From Lachnospiraceae bacterium (GTDB lineage Bacteria > Bacillota_A > Clostridia > Lachnospirales > Lachnospiraceae): a DNA stretch of 8,950 bases. Location of the stretch: positions 1-8,950 of the forward strand of contig JAFZKM010000127.1 of assembly GCA_017553665.1 (NCBI GenBank). Direction: 5' to 3'. This document shows positions 6,454-8,950 of this stretch, piece by piece. A program made the position numbers and the translations under genes. How positions within the stretch are numbered: position 1 is the first letter of the stretch; each line of letters begins with the position of its first letter. Under the pieces are notes generated by a model that saw only the letters and a program-made list of their open reading frames with translations, searched no databases and was not told the DNA's origin.

Positions 6454-7782
6454 TTACTGTTCTTTTTCGCTTCTCTCACGGATCAGGATCCTGATCGAGG
6501 TGCCCGAGAAGCCGAATGCCTCGCGTATCTTATTCTCAATGTAGCGCTGGTATGAGAAATGGAAAAGCTCCTTGTCGTTGCAGAATATTACGAATGTCGG
6601 AGGCTTTACCGAAACCTGCGTGATGTAGTAGAGCTTCAGGCGCTTGCCCTTATCTGTGGGCGGCTGCTGAAGGACTACTGCCTCGGCCAGTATCTCGTTC
6701 AGAACGCCGGTCTTTACCCTGAGGTTCTGGTTCTGGATAACGACTTCTATCGACTCGAAAATCTTGTTCACTCGCTGACCCGTAGCCGCGGAGATATAAA
6801 GGATCTCGGCATAGGGAATGAAGCTCAGAGTCTGCGCGATCTTGTCGCGGAATTTGTACATGGTCTTGTCATCCTTTTCGATGGCGTCCCATTTGTTGAC
6901 CGCGATGATGATGCCTCGTCCGCGCTCATGCGCGATGCCTACGATCTTCGCGTCCTGCTCGGTAATGCCTTCGGTCGCGTCGATCATGAGGATCACGATA
7001 TCAGCCTTCTCTACGGCGCTTACCGTGCGGACGATCATGTATTTCTCAAGGTCTTCTTTTATCTTGTTCTTACGGCGGAGTCCCGCTGTATCGACGAAAA
7101 TGTATTCCTTCCCGTCATGCTCCACGATCGTATCTATCGCGTCCCTGGTGGTTCCTGCGATATCGGAAACGATGCAGCGGTTCTCGCCGAGAAGTCTGTT
7201 GATCAGCGAAGATTTGCCGACATTGGGCTTACCTACGACTGCGATCCTCGGACGCTCATCCTCATCAGCGGCTTCCTCATCTTCGGGGAAATACTTCACG
7301 ACCTCATCGAGCAGCTCGCCGAAGCCCTGCTTATTGCTCGATGAAACGGCGATCGGATCGCCGAGCCCGAGATTGTAGAACTCGTAAACATCGGCCTCAA
7401 GCTGTTTGAAATTATCGACTTTGTTGACAGTCAGGACAACGGGCTTCTGCGAACGGCGCAGCATGTCAGCGACCTTGAAATCCGCGTCGACAAGACCCTG
7501 ACGAACATCAACGAGGAACACGATAACATCGGCCGTATCTATCGCTATCTCGGCCTGTTCTCTCATCGACTTCAGGATCGTATCCGAAGAATCGGGCTCG
7601 ATTCCGCCCGTATCTATTATCGTAAATGACCTGTCAAGCCATGTAGCGTCCGCGTAAAGGCGGTCCCTCGTAATGCCGGGATAATCCTTTACTATCGAGA
7701 GCTGCTCGCCTGCCAGGGCGTTGAATAAAGTGGATTTGCCGACATTAGGTCTGCCGACTATCGCCACTATCGGTTTGCTCAT
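6454..7782 (-). CDS. der: Ribosome biogenesis GTPase Der (EngA)
   Basis: Essential double-domain GTPase that helps mature the 50S ribosomal subunit in the cytoplasm. Counting from ATG at 7782, it has 442 residues, close to the usual 435-445. The first G domain shows GRPNVGKS (10-17), DYPGITRD (33-40), DTGG (57-60) and NKVD (120-123). An acidic linker (about 167-177) leads to the second G domain with GKPNVGKS (184-191), DIAGTTRD (207-214), DTAG (231-234) and NKWD (296-299). A KH-like domain follows at about 352-438, with QPPTDKGKRLKLYY and a basic RILIRER end. A longer frame opens at 7821, but MSKPIVAIVG is the family-typical N-terminus and has AGAGAGGT five bases upstream, so I chose 7782. 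The start lies inside the preceding gene, overlapping by 38 bases. Confidence 0.97.
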   Translation of the reverse strand: MSKPIVAIVGRPNVGKSTLFNALAGEQLSIVKDYPGITRDRLYADATWLDRSFTIIDTGGIEPDSSDTILKSMREQAEIAIDTADVIVFLVDVRQGLVDADFKVADMLRRSQKPVVLTVNKVDNFKQLEADVYEFYNLGLGDPIAVSSSNKQGFGELLDEVVKYFPEDEEAADEDERPRIAVVGKPNVGKSSLINRLLGENRCIVSDIAGTTRDAIDTIVEHDGKEYIFVDTAGLRRKNKIKEDLEKYMIVRTVSAVEKADIVILMIDATEGITEQDAKIVGIAHERGRGIIIAVNKWDAIEKDDKTMYKFRDKIAQTLSFIPYAEILYISAATGQRVNKIFESIEVVIQNQNLRVKTGVLNEILAEAVVLQQPPTDKGKRLKLYYITQVSVKPPTFVIFCNDKELFHFSYQRYIENKIREAFGFSGTSIRILIRERSEKEQ

Positions 7783-8950
7783 AAGGTACCTCTCTCTCAA
7801 AACTGCCCGTATAGTCGTCACACAAAACGTCTATCAAAGCAGATCCACCTGATTTTACTATACGTATATTTGTTTGTAAAGCCTTTTGAAGGTCCTCAAC
7901 GGTGAGGTCGTCAAGCAGCACTGACTCACCCGCGCGGAGCATGCACGAAGGCATGATGATATAGTCTCCGAGGTCCCTGTCCTTTAACTGCGCGAGGATA
8001 TCCTGTCCCGTGACCAGACCGGCGACGGTGATCATATTTCCGAAGAAATCGTTCCTGATCCCGACCACCTCTGTTCGTGTTTCGGGATATTTTTCGGTGA
8101 TCCTTGCCGCGAGTTTGGCTAAGATCGGCTCGATCAGCTTCCCGGTCACAAACGTAAACGTTCCCTTCATGATCCTGTCCGAATCATCTTCGGCAATGGC
8201 CTCCTCAAAATCATCCAGCAGAGTCCTTACCATGCCCACGCCGTTTTCCATCTGCGGAAAACCCTCGTATGCGTCCTGTGAAGGGATCTCCCGTCCTGCC
8301 TTCAGATACCATTCATCCGATGCGTATACGATCCTCGTACCGTATTTATCATAATAGTAATTCTGCCATTTTTCAATCTGATCGATAACCGTTGCCGACT
8401 CTTCCGCGCCGAACGGCTCGAGCGGGCAAAGCCCCTCTCTGAACTTCGTAAGTCCGACCGGAACTACCGAAAGGCTTATGAGATTCGGCAGATATCTCTC
8501 GATATCTCCGAGTGTTCTGTCCAGCTCCGCGCCGTCATTCCAGCCTTTGCACAGAACTATCTGTCCGTTTATCTCTATCCCTGCCTCGCAGAAGGTATCG
8601 AGTTTTTTAAGCGCGTCTCCCGCGAACCGGTTATGCAGCATTTTGCATCGCAGTTCCGGATTTGTCGTATGTATCGAAACGTTTATCGGGGAAAGCTTGT
8701 AGAAACAGATCCTTTCGACATCCTTAGGGGACATGTTCGTAAGCGTTACATAATTGCCCTGAAGGAACGAAAGACGGGCGTCATCGTCCTTGAAATACAG
8801 CGTTTCGCGCATTCCCGGAGGCATCTGGTCTATAAAGCAGAAAATGCATTTGTTCGAGCAATGCCTGTATTCATCCATAAGCCCCGCTTCGAACTCTATC
8901 CCGAGGTCCTCATCCGCGTCCTTTTCAATATCGCATTCGAACTCATCGTC
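7745..8950 (-). CDS. DUF512-family radical-SAM protein (5' end outside window)
   Basis: The frame is open from the right edge to TGA at 7745-7747, giving 401 visible residues; the true start lies beyond 8950. The internal ATG at 8878 is not a good start, because it falls between conserved sequence (DLGIEFEAGL) and the iron-sulphur motif. The cluster motif CSNKCIFC (Cys-x3-Cys-x2-Cys, visible residues 31-38, about 8837-8860) is the radical S-adenosylmethionine signature. The radical-SAM core runs to about residue 220 (GNYVTLTN, SPINVSIHTT, INGQIVLCKGWND, LSVVPVGLT). The C-terminal DUF512 domain follows, with FTFVTGKLI, NDFFGNMITVAGLVTG and MLRAGESVLLDDLT. Relatives usually carry an N-terminal PDZ-like domain of some tens of residues, which would be the missing part. 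The reaction and substrate are unknown to me. A position just upstream of der is recurrent in clostridia. Confidence 0.92.
   Translation of the reverse strand, partial: DDEFECDIEKDADEDLGIEFEAGLMDEYRHCSNKCIFCFIDQMPPGMRETLYFKDDDARLSFLQGNYVTLTNMSPKDVERICFYKLSPINVSIHTTNPELRCKMLHNRFAGDALKKLDTFCEAGIEINGQIVLCKGWNDGAELDRTLGDIERYLPNLISLSVVPVGLTKFREGLCPLEPFGAEESATVIDQIEKWQNYYYDKYGTRIVYASDEWYLKAGREIPSQDAYEGFPQMENGVGMVRTLLDDFEEAIAEDDSDRIMKGTFTFVTGKLIEPILAKLAARITEKYPETRTEVVGIRNDFFGNMITVAGLVTGQDILAQLKDRDLGDYIIMPSCMLRAGESVLLDDLTVEDLQKALQTNIRIVKSGGSALIDVLCDDYTGSFEREVPYEQTDSGDSRQT
7788..7795 (-). promoter_or_regulatory. Ribosome binding site fixing the der start
   Basis: The minus strand reads AGAGAGGT, five bases before ATG at 7782. 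It lies within the coding sequence of the upstream radical-SAM gene, whose ribosomes would run over it, so der translation may be coupled to that gene. No comparable site was noticed before the alternative start at 7821. Confidence 0.65.

Noticed and set aside
5873..6544. Plus-strand frame of 223 residues opposite plsY
   Set aside because: It is rich in charged residues with no domain or signal, and PlsY motifs are clear on the other strand.
6559..7344. A 261-residue plus-strand open frame opposite der
   Set aside because: It lies wholly antisense to a clear der gene. I recognise no domain and saw no ribosome site or promoter for it; codon bias on the coding strand readily leaves such frames open.
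7783..7821. Upstream extension of der giving 13 extra residues
   Set aside because: The extra residues are not typical of Der, and the ATG at 7782 has a well-spaced ribosome site and the standard N-terminus.

Overview
The window reads as ordinary chromosomal housekeeping DNA from an anaerobic Gram-positive (Firmicutes/Clostridia, probably Lachnospiraceae-like). Three things suggest this: the order DUF512 radical-SAM protein, der, plsY, gpsA; Shine-Dalgarno sites close to AGGAGG before most genes; and a secreted SH3-SH3-NlpC/P60 wall hydrolase of a type common in clostridia. The taxonomic placement is inference. All seven recognisable genes are on the minus strand, so transcription runs from right to left.

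Right part (8950 down to about 3944): a five-gene run, probably one operon. It starts with a 5'-truncated DUF512 radical-SAM protein that overlaps der (EngA GTPase) by 38 bases. plsY follows 14 bases after der, gpsA 40 bases after plsY, and udk 59 bases after gpsA. A GC-rich hairpin without a U-tract sits just after the gpsA stop. An AT-rich hairpin plus seven U residues after udk ends the unit. GpsA makes sn-glycerol-3-phosphate and PlsY acylates it, so the middle of the operon covers the entry step to phospholipid synthesis. Der serves ribosome assembly and Udk serves pyrimidine nucleoside salvage.

Middle (3937 down to about 2694): a single-gene unit with a near-consensus sigma-A promoter (TTGACA, 17 bases, TAATAT) that overlaps an imperfect palindrome, an AGGAGGT ribosome site and a TTG start. 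It encodes an exported peptidoglycan hydrolase and ends in a clear intrinsic terminator.

Left part (2696 down to 1): mutS, with its own extended -10 promoter whose -35 box abuts the preceding terminator. The gene runs off the left edge and probably lacks only a short C-terminal tail.

I saw no tRNA or rRNA gene, CRISPR array, insertion sequence, prophage gene or attachment site. The long plus-strand open frames are shadows of the minus-strand genes. I found no convincing undescribed system. The most useful leads are the palindrome in the wall-hydrolase promoter, the hairpin between gpsA and udk, and the uncharacterised radical-SAM protein leading a core operon.
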